Below are positions 25,879 through 37,860 of a DNA stretch of 64,000 nucleotides, piece by piece (within the stretch, counting starts at the first letter, position 1; each line of letters starts with the position of its first letter). The stretch covers positions 16,507,187 through 16,571,186 of the forward strand of contig CM046442.1 of the NCBI GenBank assembly GCA_025506515.1, written 5' to 3'. Position numbers and translations under genes: made by a program. The notes below the pieces were generated by a model. It was not told the DNA's origin, did not search any database, and saw only the letters and a program-made list of their open reading frames with translations. Origin of the DNA: Flaveria trinervia. Lineage: Eukaryota; Streptophyta; Magnoliopsida; Asterales; Asteraceae.

Positions 25879-26609
25879 TGTTAGGATCTGGTATTTAACC
25901 AAACACCAACTGATTAAGTGTTAAACCAAACCAAATAGTGCGGAATCCTATTTGATTGGCGATCCAATCAGTGAGAACACACGTAGACACAATAAAGAAT
26001 TGAATCTAACGTCAAGAATCGATTAGAATCGATCTGCAGCATTCTATGAACTTGGAGTACGAACTTAGAGGCTTCTGGACGGCTAGGGTACATCTGGAGT
26101 CGAAGTGGATTCATTGCTTTCGTTTTTCCACGAATTAGGTGGTATTTATAGGTTAGGGTTGCTCATTCGGGCGACTGAACCATTGGCATGGTTCATTCGT
26201 GCGATTGAGACATGCGGTTGATCCATTCGCATGACTGAGTGTTCAGTCGTGCGACTGAGTCAGACGCATGAAGTTGTTCAGGCGTATAAACTATTTAGGC
26301 GCATGGACACTCAGTCGCATGGCCATTCGGACGCATGACCGTTGTTGGGGCGCATGGTCCAGTCGGACGCATGAGAACTTTACTTCACCAAGTTTGAGTG
26401 TATTCAATAGTATAACATTATGCATAACACTTCAAACATTATAATCAAGTCTATATGCATTAAACAACTCATTAATGAAATATTAAACATTATAAACACA
26501 ATCAAACATTTTTATTTCATTAAGTACCCGTACAATTACAATTACATAAGCGTAAGACAATACAAAGATATTACATTAAGATAAGAAACTAGGGACAAAT
26601 GTATCAACA
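25879..26609 (-). repeat. 3' LTR of the copia element
   Basis: 731 bp. In element orientation it starts TGTTGATACA and ends CCTAACA. The word cassette (about 26160-26375) is followed by a TATA box (CTATAAATACC on the minus strand, 26143-26151). Confidence 0.9.
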
Positions 26610-26634
26610 AACTCCCCCTTGGACCTAGATTCAT

Positions 26635-29600
26635 CTATTGTGTTACCTTTTTCATAACCTCTTCGTACTTCTTGTACTTCTCCTCTCTTGTGACTCCTGC
26701 GTGTATCTCAAATGCAAAGCAGAGTCGTATCACATTTTGGAATTGGAGGGCTTGTGCAATATCTTGTGTGTCATAGAACAGTGGCCTGTTGTATAAAGTG
26801 TAAACGTCGTCAGCTGACAAGTTGGTAAGTCACATCGGGTCGAATACCCTGATAGTATCCATTTTACCCTTTGTTCAGAACTATGACAGCTTCCCCTGTT
26901 CTCCAATCATAGTACCACCATTTGAAGTGAGGAGTGAAGTCCTGTGGCATCTCCCGTAGAGGGATCTTCGACATTGTTCGTGGAGGACTCCACTTCAGCA
27001 CTATTTTTGGCTTTCCAGTTATGGGATTAACTTCAGAACTTCTGATATACCTCGAAGGTTGTTGAGGTTCGAAGTTGATCCACCTGGTGTGGTACTCTTT
27101 CTTCAGGGCAGCCTCAAACCAGCCTGACATCTTCCTCGGGTTAGCATATAGTAACTTTAGTTTAGCCAGCTGGTTGAGCTCAAAACCAGGTAGAGACTTT
27201 AGATCATGCGGGAATCTAAAGTACTCGATACCCATCTCTCGCTTTATCGCGTATACATTAAGATCATTAAAACGAGCCCACGTGATAATCTTGCTTGACA
27301 CCTTTTGATGTTTCTTTACTTTGTAGAGCTTGGTGTAGACATTTGGTTTAGGAGCAGAGCGTTGTGCTCGGATCTCCTCAAAACATGCAGCCCATTCAGC
27401 CTTTCTGATATCAACATCGGCGTTTGAGGCTTGGGCTTGCTCTTCAACCTTCTCAGTCTCTTGCTCCATCTGATCCAGTATATCAAATGTATCACTAACT
27501 AGGTAATCACCCAAATTGGGGACCACATTTCCCTCTTTGTCAGCATACTCTGGATAGTGAGCTGCTGTGTGACATCCTCGATCTCTATCTCATCGATGTC
27601 CTTCAGGTCGTCATCACTGTCTCCTTCAACATTTAGAGCGTCTTTTACTATCTCATCAGGATTGAGCTTGAACATTTCAGCCAGTTGCTCGTCGGTGAGA
27701 TCATGAATTATTTCTCCTTCTTCAGGAGTGTAATTCACCAATCTCCTGACAATCCCATGCAGATCAAGAATCATTGTGAGTTGAGTCTTGATCTGTTGGA
27801 GGGGAGCAACATCATACTCATCTCCTTGAAAATGTGGATCTGCTTGATTTAAAACATGAAACATCAATCATTTAGTCAACAAACAGAACGGTAAACATTA
27901 ATAATAACCATAAACATTAATTACATTTATTAGATACAATATTCAAATACACATAGTTTAAACAACATAAACAACTATGCATTACTCTTGTCCTGAATAG
28001 CTGATGTGTCAGTAGGATCAACAGAAGATGATGGGGCTCCTTGGTCTTGATTTTCTTTGTGCGCCTCTCTTGACCTTGAGCTGATGTAGATGCAGCTGCA
28101 TCTCCTTCTTCATCATCATCATCATGATCAACATTATCACCTGCATCAATGTCATCCCCTTGATCATCACAGTCATCATCATCATCATCATCATCATCAC
28201 TGTCATCGTCATCACCATCATCTCCATCTCCTTCTCGGATCTTTAGGGGTCATCTTTGGATCCTTTCAGTCTCAATAAGCTTTTTGTTCTGGGCCTCTAA
28301 ATCTTGTATCCTCTGTACTGAGGATGTATGCATCTCTCTTAGCTTTGTGATCTTGGCTCTAGGCCTCTATCCTTTGGGCTTGGGATGCATTAGCTCCATC
28401 AGCTGATTAAGCTAAGAGGCTCGCTGTTCATCCGCGCCAGCAGCTTCAGCACTACCGGTTAAGGTTAGCCAACTGCTCCTCCAACCCGACAGATGGGTAA
28501 GAGGATCCAAAACAGGTGGGACCTGTGAGAGGTGGTCCCACTCCATGGGCTATGGTGGTGGTAGTGGATGTAGAGAATATTGGGGTTGGTATCGATATGG
28601 ATGGCTGTGGATGAGCTGTAGTGGTGGTGGATGGGAAGTGTGTATTTGGTTGAGCAGGTGTGGAAGTGGTGTATGAGCTGGTGGTAGTGGTGGGTGGAAT
28701 GGTGGTAGTGGTGGTAGGTGGATGGTGGTAGCTGTGGTGGTGGCTGTGGTGGTGGCTGTGGTGGTGGCTGTGGTGGTGATAAAGGTGATTCTGTGTTTTT
28801 TCTTTTTCAAACCATGGGGCTGAGCCATCCTCTTCTTCCTCGATCCAGTCGAGGAGGATGCTCCCCCAGAGCACGGCCTGGCAGATCAGGAGTATAAGTA
28901 GGATCATCAGTAGTCTTTCCAATCCGCCTGGGCGTTCACCAACCGCCCGGAGCCCTCGTTCTGTGGGAACAACTTTACTTCCCACAGTTCGAGTCAATGG
29001 CTCCTCATCTGACTCCTCCTCTTCCTCACCAGGCATGAAATCCTGGTGGAACCCAGCAGTCTCGCTCCATCTCCAGTGGGGGCAGATGCTGGAGATGGAA
29101 TATCAGCAGTGGGTCCTACATCTCCTTCATCCCCGCTATCATTGTCATCAGAGTCATGCTCTGGGAGCAGTAGCTGCTCGTCGTCAGAGTCACTATCTGT
29201 GTGACGCCACTTACGTCTCCCTGGCGCCACATAACTCTCATTGGCCAGATGGCCTATCAGTCTCTTCACTTGGGGCTTTACTTGCTTACCCCTGTAAACT
29301 CTCATACGACCCAGGGTCGTATCATCCATGATCTCTAAAACCACAGCATCGTGGCTTTCCTTGGAAGGGATGGAAGCTTCTCATTGAAGATCAGCTGACC
29401 TTTGCCTCCAGAATCTCCACAAGTTAAGAGAAGATCATGCTCGAGAAGCTGAAAGGATAGTTTAGCACCAGTGCCACATAGGCATTCTGGATCTGGTCTG
29501 AAAGATCATCAAACCCACCTCTTCTGGAAGCGATGCACTTCAATATGACATGTGCTAAGTACTTGTACTGGCGACACAGGTTGCTTTTATTTAGCACACC

Positions 29601-29969
29601 TGAGTTAATGTCCCCAGCATACTTAATCCTCAGAAAGCATCCTCTTACTATCAGTGGATGTAGCTTGGTGGGATGATCAGTATCATCCCTCAGCTCAAGT
29701 ACTCTCTGGATATCAGCAGCAGTGATCTCGATAGCCATCCCACAGATAGAGCTTCATATGATATACGGCTCTTGTGATCGATCAACAGAAGCATTCTCCC
29801 AAAATGCTTGGTGTAAAGACCTGTAGGGAGTACAAGGAGTAGAAATCGCCTGTGGATCCTTGATCGCCTATGAAATGTGATGATCTCTGTAAACTCAGCG
29901 CCATTTCGAGTAGTGGTCTAGATGAGCACATATGTTGTGCTTAGGGTTGATTGACCATCTAGCAGCCAT
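26635..29969 (-). pseudogene. extra 3' gene of the copia element, multi-frame remnant
   Basis: ORFs between RNase H and the 3' LTR, in sense with pol. The candidate ATG is at 29969-29967 (MAARWSINPKHN), followed by QAFWENASV and MAIEITAADIQRVLELRDD (29424-29738). Then come acidic and low-complexity linkers, including a His/Thr-Pro-rich stretch (28452-29036) from GGT/GTG repeats, then 27499-27867, then 26864-27526 with PHFKWWYYDWRTGEAVIV, then a C-terminus ending at 26635 next to the purine tract. I recall this domain order as a hypothetical protein common in Asteraceae copia elements; its function is unknown. At least four frame breaks and a TGA at a Trp position make it non-functional here. 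Confidence 0.75.
28090..28215. repeat. CAT/ATC microsatellite
   Basis: Imperfect (CAT)n run in the linker of the copia extra gene. It would encode low-complexity acidic or His-rich sequence depending on frame. Confidence 0.9.
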
Positions 29970-30512
29970 CAATCTGATACACAAGACACATAATCATTAG
30001 ATACTCACATAACACAAATCAGTTCTAAGTATCTTGTTTGAATTCATTCTGATTCATTCATGTGAATGAATCATGCGACTGTGGTCAGTCGGTTATCCTA
30101 TCATGCGACTGGACTCATTCGAGTGAATGAACATGCGACTGAGTTCAATCGGTTGGCTGATCTGCGATTGATTCAGTCGGCTAACTGAGCTTATTCGCAT
30201 GTCCCATTCGGCCGATTGAGCTATTCGTCCGGCTCAATCATGCGATTGGAGTTCATCCATCTGACCAGTCGCATGGCTTACTGTTTGGTTGACTTAGGTT
30301 TGAGTCTTGACCAAATCATGAAATTAAACATTGTGAAAAGGTTCGTTAGACTCACACTCACTTAACTAATAACCTAATAACCTTATTATTAACATTTTAC
30401 ATGGTTTCAGTGAGTTATTAGGCCATTGAGTGGTCTGTTCTTGTTTCAATTGCGAATCACTAATTTGGGCACCAATTTCTTCTGATTTCGGTGTGATTTC
30501 ATCACATTTTAC
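29970..30512 (-). other. putative 5' UTR intron of the extra gene, containing a second word cassette
   Basis: About 540 bp between the candidate donor at 30512 and acceptor at 29974. CATTCG/CAGTCG words occupy about 30045-30295. Intron status is inferred from the two splice-like sites only. Confidence 0.45.
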
Positions 30513-30651
30513 CTGTAAGAAAGCAGACGCACTTTAGAATATCAAGAAGGAGGATTAATTGAAGTCTAAAGAGATTTGGGCAGAGTAACGGTATGATGTG
30601 CGATTTAAGGGCGATTGGAAGTGGTGAGAAGAATGCGATCGACTGTGGCCC

Positions 30652-30659
30652 TTTATATA
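30652..30659 (-). promoter_or_regulatory. putative internal promoter of the copia extra gene (TATA box)
   Basis: On the minus strand GTATATAAAGG is followed by a pyrimidine-containing leader, then a candidate 5' UTR exon ending CAG at 30513 before GTAAAA, and an acceptor TGTGTATCAG at about 29974, four to five bases before the ATG at 29969. The word cassette at 30668-30950 ends about 12 bp upstream of the TATA box. Placement and spacing look like a real core promoter; transcription is inferred. Confidence 0.55.
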
Positions 30660-30950
30660 CTGAATCGGAGTTCAATCGGCTGACTGGACCCATTCGCTCA
30701 GTTCATTCGGGCGAATGAAGCTCAGTCGGGCGATTGACTCAGTCGATCACCTTCAGTCGGCCGACTGAAGCTCAGTCGGTCGACTGACTCAGTCGCATAC
30801 TCCCAATCGGACGAATGGCACATTCTGATAACCCATTCGGGTGAATGGATCATACTCATGTCCATTCGGCTGTTTAATGCATGAGTATGGTCCATTCGCC
30901 TGATTGGTCCATACTCATGGTCCAGTCGTGCGAATGGGTCATACTCATTA

Positions 30951-32033
30951 AATTTTTCTAACTTTGTGACCATTTGACTTTTAGACCCATTTAAACTATT
31001 GATTTAACATTATGAACACATGATCATCTCAGACATGATCATTTTAACTTAAAACATTTAATCATCTCAGACGTGATCCTTTTAAGATGATAATGTCCCT
31101 TATCAACTTCCATGACATAGTCCGATACTAACATACTGAATTTGACAAACTTTGTATAGAAATAAAATAATTAATACTGAAAACTTAAACAAACTAAGAC
31201 ATGTTTTTGTGTTTTTGTGAGAGTTAATTCCTAAGATGTAGTTCTAAGGTATAATTATTCTGAGAGAGCAGCCTGAAACATTTAAACCATACATGGATCA
31301 ATTTAAGTTGGAATCATACAGGATATTCAAATCATTCAGGACAAGTTATTAAGAACAACTTTGATGCTCTTTCCTGTTTTTCATCTGGAGTCATTTAGCA
31401 AATTAGGAAATCATACTAGTACTCTTAGGTCCCCACACTGATTTGAACTTTCAAGAATTGTAGCCACAGTGATTGTCAGTATACTTGTCCTCTTAATCCA
31501 TACACAGACTTTCAACACAGTTTGGTGATCATTTTAAGGTTTGTTTATTTCAACAAGCATTTGTGGATCCCACACTCATATGGTAATCAACATTCCTTAG
31601 GAGATTTTTGAGCGGTCTTAGAGTAGTGTTCAAGAAGCGACTATTCATAGAATTTTCGAAGAGAAGCCAATCCTCAGGTCAGTGCCATCACACAACAGAG
31701 AGGCGGCAAACAACAATGAGTTCTAGAATATATAGGTTATGCTTATCCTCAGGTTAGTGCCACCGCACAACAGAGAGGCACATAATCTATCTTCTTGTGG
31801 AGCAATTCTTCTTTTAGCATTCATGCGCTTTAGCTCATGCTTTGGTTTACGCACACTTTTGTGGCGTTTATTTTGCTCGTCACCCCTTATTGGAATCTTG
31901 TGATTGTGTTAACCAGGGATAAGTGTTTCCCACAGCTAGTCAAACATTTTAGTTTAATCTTGAGATCACCAAATGGTCTAATCATCTATTGTGTGAATCT
32001 ACCAACATATCAGCTGTGGTCTAGCAACCTCTA
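30951..32033. other. copia spacer, left part (non-coding)
   Basis: AT-rich sequence between the internal promoter and the solo LTR. A 36-bp direct repeat (ATCCTCAGGT...CACAACAGAGAGGC) occurs twice, at about 31670-31706 and 31746-31782. No coding signal. Confidence 0.5.
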
Positions 32034-33266
32034 TGTAACATCCTGTATTTTTGCATTAATTAAAAAGTTAGCATCGTTACTTCTTGTATGGGCCTTGTTT
32101 GTCGTTTTGAATCTTTGAGGACTTGTTCTGCTTAGTAAACTATTATTGGTTAACAAATTTAGTTATTGGTGATAATAACAAAGTGTTATACAAAACTTAA
32201 TATTATAATGCTTAAAAGGATTGTAACTTACAATAATAGTTATCAATATTATCAATGGTAATAATAATGCTTAAAATGAATTTAACAAAAAAAATGTTAA
32301 TAATAATAATAATAAGAATTATATAAAAAATAATAATCTCTAATAATAATAATACTAATAATAACTTTTATAATAATAATATAATAACAATAATAATAAA
32401 AACAATCTTCTTTAAAACTCAAAGTATGGGGGTGTTTTGTATTTTTCAAACTTGTAATCAAAAGTTTAAAACCATTTGACCAAACGCCCAAACTGCGGGG
32501 GGTCAAATGTGTAAAACGCCCAAACTTCAGGGGCTGAAGGTGTAAACCTGTTTTTACTTGCTCGCTTTTCCGGGGCTTCGGCCGGAGCTCGGCCGAGCTC
32601 CGGCGAAGCTTCAAACCTTCGTTTTGTTGCCTTTGATCAATTAAACCGCCCCAACCCCTCGACCCGGTGTTTCGAACTTGAACCTTAGTTCAATTAAGAT
32701 TCTCGCGCGTGAAACCTTCCAAATCGAACCAAGTCGACCGATGGAAACTTTGAAATCGAATCCTGCCAAATTCGAAGTTTTCAAAAAATAATTACTCCAA
32801 ACTAAAAACACGGCTTAATCAATCAATTATTCAATCACCATTGCAAATTAACAGCTTCAAATCTCCTAATTGGTAAACTTCGAACGCGTTTTTAAATCGA
32901 GGAGAAAAGGCTCGAATCCATGAATGAAGCCTATAAATTATGGTTTTCGGTTCATTGTGAAGTTCTTGAACTCTCCAAACCTTCAATTCACAAGAAAACC
33001 ACTCGATCAGAAAACCCCAAACCAAGAGCACCCGAAACCTAAACCGAATTCGAAATCACCTTTTATCTCATCAAAACAGGTAATTGAAATCTGTTTTCTA
33101 CTCGATTTTGTTCAAAGATCAAAATCCCTATGATGATTTAGGTGATTAACACCGAATCGAGGGCCGATTTTGATTCTTTTGAAATTAGAGTTCATAGGAT
33201 TTGGGGAACCTAGGGAGACAGAGTTTAAAATTAAGACAAACCAAAGTGAAACCAAGGCCTTGGCCC

Positions 33267-33336
33267 TAGTTCACTGGTTCCTGCGCCCTAGTTTCCAAGG
33301 GAGGTCCCGGGTTCGACCCCGGGCAACCCCCTTTTT
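33267..33336 (+). other. tRNA-like module (A box, B box, T run) in the solo LTR
   Basis: An A-box-like TAGTTCACTGG (33267-33277) is followed 42 bp downstream, start to start, by a B box GGGTTCGACCCC (33309-33320) and TTTTT at 33332-33336. The intervening sequence does not fold as a standard tRNA cloverleaf by eye. It is a tRNA-derived or SINE-derived Pol III promoter remnant rather than a tRNA gene. Confidence 0.55.
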
Positions 33337-33587
33337 CCCCTTTTCCCTTTTTCTTTTCAAATTTTCTTCCTTTTCTTCACTTCTTTTTAATTATTTATCT
33401 TTTTATTAAAATGCAGATTATTCTTTTTATTTTTTTAATTAATTTGTGACTAAATGAATTTTATAAAATACCTTTGTATTTATAAATACATTATTGTATT
33501 TCAAAAAAATACAAAAGAAATGTGTGAACATAATACTTGTATATTTATATATATATATTCAACAATTAAATTGTTTAGTTATTTATA

Positions 33588-33592
<5 letters not shown>

Positions 33593-33632
<40 letters not shown>
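33593..33632. repeat. (TA)n microsatellite
   Basis: About 20 uninterrupted TA units in the solo LTR. Confidence 0.95.
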
Positions 33633-33635
<3 letters not shown>

Positions 33636-34695
33636 CATAGCTCTTATAATAGCTAAATCACTTATTATAATATACAATATTATAAACGATTAAACGTACA
33701 ATTAAATCAAGTTGTACTTATTCTTTCTCACACGCGCAAATAATTAACTATTTCAAAGTATAAAAATCCATTCGTTCCATTTATCCGATCGCATCAATAA
33801 CATATATATAGATACGAATAATTATTAAATCCTATAGACCTACAATTAATCATCAAACAAATTATAACGCGCTACTTTATTTCGTTTAGGTGTGTTGTGA
33901 CGTTTGTGTTGGATCTTATTCGTGGTTATTCTTATTTCATCTTCAAACCCTTATTAACAAGTGAGTTCTTATGCCCCGTTTACTTATATTTTACACCTTT
34001 TGGGGTGAAACATGTTGGTTATACAAACATACTCTTACACGCTTGATACTTATTATGCACGTGCAATTCTTTACATAGTCGTGGTTATTTGAATGTGTTA
34101 AGTTATATATGAGATGAGTCATATGTGTGCAATCATTAACTATGTCTAGCCTGGCGAAGTCTTAGATCTTTGGGCCTGACAAGCCTATTGGTGCTAAAGT
34201 CGATGTATTGCCGACTCCTAGGAGCCGTATGCTTGTGCACTAGGGAACCAAATACACTTAGCTAATCATGCTTATTCATATGTTGTTCAGTCAAGGTTTG
34301 TTGTAACTATGCATGTTCTATATACTTACTTATTCTGTGACCATTAACTAGAATTGCCACTTTTCGAGATACTTATTGTACTTAAAACCATGGGAACTCA
34401 CCAACTTGTTAGTTGACCTTATTTTTCAACATGTTTCAGGTAATGTGCAAGTTTAAAGATGATTGAAGGAAATGCTTAAATTTAGGACTCAGACTTAGAC
34501 TTAATAAAGACATTTGAAATTTCCTTCTATTTTTTTTTGTTGTTTGGGTTGTTTTGAGACATTTATGTATGTGGTGTTTGAAAACAATTAATTAATGGCA
34601 TTTACATTTTAATCATAGCGTTATGTGTTGTGAACAATCTTAACCCTCACACTTCGACGTTTCCGCCGTCAAGGTGGGTGGGGTGTGACACTCTA

Positions 34696-35415
34696 GGCTA
34701 CTTTCTTTGTGTTACCTTAGTAGTAGCTAGCTTAACTATCATATTTTCTTTTATATTGCTCAGACTATTCAGACTTATACTTGAACTTTACATCTTTTTC
34801 AATATTGATTTTTAAGTCCCAAATGGTTTGTACCCGTGTACTATCATATTCCACACATTAATCAATATCACACGTACGATCTTATTTATTATCGACTTGC
34901 CTATCCTTTTTCCCTCGTTTTTTTCATACCTATTCTCCCCCTAAAATACTAAAACCTCTAAGGATTTGCGTTTTAGGATTTTAATGAGCAAGAACCGAAA
35001 CTAAGTGTAATTAACGAACTAACATTAAACAAAACGAGAGAATTAACTTAAGTAACACTAAATTAAAAAATAGAAGAATCTAGATGCGACGCATCGGACT
35101 ATACATGGTCATCTTCAGAAATGACCTCACTTTTCTTCTTAGCGCCATTGACCTCTAACAAATATAGAAAACGTGGTTTGTCAAAAGCCTTTGTATAGAG
35201 GTCAGCGCGTTGAAAATCAGTGTTTATTTTTATCACATCGATTAAATTCTTTTCAAAACAGTCACGTATGAAGTGATATTTGATTCCGATGTGTTTGGTC
35301 TTAGGATGTTGGACTGGGTTTTAGTGACTGCAATCGCAGCAGAGTTATCAACAAATATAGGGGTGGAAGTGAAATGCAAACCATAATCCCGCATTTGCTA
35401 TTGAATCCATATGAT
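34696..35415. other. copia spacer, right part (non-coding)
   Basis: Spacer between the solo LTR insertion and the RNase H end. The last 300 bp, read on the minus strand, contain decayed downstream codons of RNase H; the rest shows no signal. Confidence 0.5.
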
Positions 35416-36722
35416 TTAGGAACAGCAGCTTGCAGCAGCAACGTATTCGGCTTCACAAGTTGACAAAGCAACCGAGGTCTGCTTCTTACACTGCCAGGTT
35501 ACTAATCTTGTCCCAAAGAATTGAAACCCTGCTAATGTTGATTTGTAGTTCATCCTGCAGCCGCCGTAATCCGAGTCACTATACGCTGTAAGTTCAAAGT
35601 CATCATCATGAGGATACCACAACCCAAGTGTGGGTGTGCCCTTCAGATAACGAAATATCCTTTTGACCCCAATTAGATGATTCACCTTAGGCTTTGCCTG
35701 ATATCGCAAGCATAAACATGTCGCATACATGATATCTAGTCTGGAGGCAGTGAGACACATGAGAGATCCAATCATCCTACGGTACATAGTGGCATCTACC
35801 AGATGACCGTTCTCATCGGGTGCTACATCATGGTTTGTAGCCAGTGGAGTGCCAGCTATGGAAGCATTCTCCATGTCAAATCGATTGAAAATATCTCCTA
35901 CATACTTGGTCTGATGTAAGAAGATTCCATTTGGTGTCTGATCTACTTGTAACCCGAGACAGAACTTCATCTCCCCCATGGCACTCATCTCAAACTCAGC
36001 CTTCATTACTACTTCGAATTCTTTTCATAATTCTTCTTTCTTTGAACTAAAGATTATGTCATCTACATAGATATGTACTAGCAGTAAGTCTCCATCTTTT
36101 TCTTTGATAAATAGTGTGCAGTCAATGACTCCCCTGCGAAATCCGTGTTTCACAAGATGAGTCGAGAGTTTCGCATACCAAGCCGTGGAGCTTGATGAAG
36201 CCCGTATAACGCCTTGTCGAGTTTGTAAACTCTATCCCGATGATATGGATCTTCAAATCCCTCAGGTTACTGACATACACTGTTTCTCTGATTTAACCGT
36301 GAAGGAATGCACTCTTAACATCTAGCTGATAGACTTTGATTTTCATATAAGATGCATAGGCAAGGAAGATGCGGATGGCTTCCATCCTTGCCACTGGTGC
36401 AAATACTTCATTGTAGTCGATACCTTCAACTTGTCAAAAACCCAGAACAACAAGCTGAGCCTTGTTTCTGATGATCACTCATCTTTCTTACATTTCAAGA
36501 CCCATTTGGTACCAATGACTTTAGCACCTTTACTCTATCCACTAGTGTCCATACACCTAACTTCTTAAACTGAAGAAGTTCTTCCTGCATGGCACTAACC
36601 CAAGCCTCATCATTTAGTGCTTCACTAACATACTTTGGCTCAAACTGAGACACAAAGCAGCGGTATGCACCGTCGTGAAGGTATCCTTTTTCCATCACAG
36701 AGGCATAATCAGTGGAGTACAA
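35416..36722 (-). pseudogene. copia reverse transcriptase and RNase H
   Basis: The RT N-terminus (EALNDEAWVSAMQEEL) lies at 36495-36722. The catalytic YVDD box is at 36058-36069 in LLVHIYVDDIIF. A continuous frame at 35416-36006 carries the RT C-terminus and RNase H: GEMKFCLGLQV, MIGSLMCLTASRLDIMYA, AYSDSDYGGC and STCEAEYVAAA. The stretch between 36007 and 36495 is frame-broken. RNase H runs almost to its usual end before the non-coding spacer. Confidence 0.9.
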
Positions 36723-37071
36723 CTGATTTCTAGTCTAAACCCCTGATCTCACATCTCCTATAATATTATACAAAGGATGATAGACGTTTAGACGTGAGCC
36801 AGGGGTTGTCGGAACAACCACCTCAGAGTCAAGATTATGACCATTTGTTCTGGATCTGAGGCGATAGGAGTCTGAGGTTCAGAAAGTTCAGAAGCATCAC
36901 TAGCCGATGCTTGTGAACTTGTGGTAGTCAGAACCTGTACATCCTGGTCAATCTGATCATTTTCTTCATTTTCTTCACCAGAGGAGGAGTCACTCATATC
37001 AACTGCTCCCCTTAAGTTGGTAGGATCATGACTTGTTGAATCTTGAGACAGTGTGTTCAAGACATCGTACA

Positions 37072-37860
37072 TCATCTTGTTTGCCAACTCGTCTTCTGAA
37101 GAAGGAAGAGATATGTTGAAGGACTTGAAGAATCCATCATAGTCGAAGAAGTAAGCAGGCCCTTTTCCAGCAGGTGGTGTGATATATCTCTGAACATCAC
37201 ATTACACCACATCTCTACTTGACCCGTTGAGTTGTTGTAAACTATCTTGTTCGGTATGTTGTATCCTAAGAATATCCCTTCATCAACCTTCTCACTGAAT
37301 TTTCCCTCCTGAGTCTTTTTCAGCAGGGTGCACGGAGTGCCACACGGCTCGAGATATTCCAAGTTAGGTTTACGTCGCTGTAATAACTCGTAGCACGTTT
37401 TTCCATGGCGTTTTACTACCAGAACTCGATTGAGAGTATAACATGCATTTGCCACTGCTTCATTCCAAAATTGTATAGGCAGTTTCGAGTCTGCAAGCAT
37501 TGTCCGTGCCGTCTCTATCAAGCTATGGTTCTTCCGTTTAGCAACACTGTTCATCTAAGGGGTATAAGCCGAGGTAAATTGATGCACAATTCCCTTTTCC
37601 TTGCAATAGTCCTCCATCCTCTGATTCTTGAACTCGTTCCTTGTCTGAGCGCACCTGTCTTACCGTCACTTGTATAGGGATTCCAGTGTAGTTACCAAAT
37701 CCTTGAAGGATTCAAATGTTTTTGATTTGGATTTCAGAAACATTACCCAAGAGAACCTTGAGTAGTCATTGGTAACCACATAGCAATACAAGTCGCCTGT
37801 GATGCTTCTTGTACTGACTGGACCAAATAGATCCATGTGAAGAAGCTCAAGTGGAAGTTC
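37072..37860 (-). pseudogene. copia integrase catalytic core, active-site Glu replaced
   Basis: The core domain that joins cDNA to target DNA is present but mutated. The first half (37555-37860) is broken by frame changes. In the second half the family word VAERKN reads VAKRKN, with codon AAA at 37537-37539 in place of the third catalytic acid, and a TAG stands just upstream at 37555-37557. Downstream, EGIFLGYN and related words of the core C-terminus are clear. Integrase from this copy would be truncated and, at this residue, inactive. Confidence 0.85.

Larger units (their letters stand above)
32034..34690 (+). mobile_element. solo LTR, gypsy-type, inside the copia spacer
   Basis: 2657 bp with TGTAACATCC...GGTGTGACA ends and a perfect CTCTA duplication at 32029-32033 and 34691-34695. 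No primer-binding site or coding region accompanies it, so it is a solo LTR left by LTR-LTR recombination. It shares start, TAA microsatellite, tRNA-like module and the AGCCT...GGGAACCAAATACACTTA block with the LTR at 53778-56390. Confidence 0.92.

Noticed and set aside
28018..28278. Met-rich and His-rich ORFs
   Set aside because: They are both strands of a CAT microsatellite inside the copia extra gene.
33267..33336. Functional tRNA gene
   Set aside because: A and B boxes are present but no acceptor stem or anticodon arm pairs by eye; treated as a tRNA-like module.
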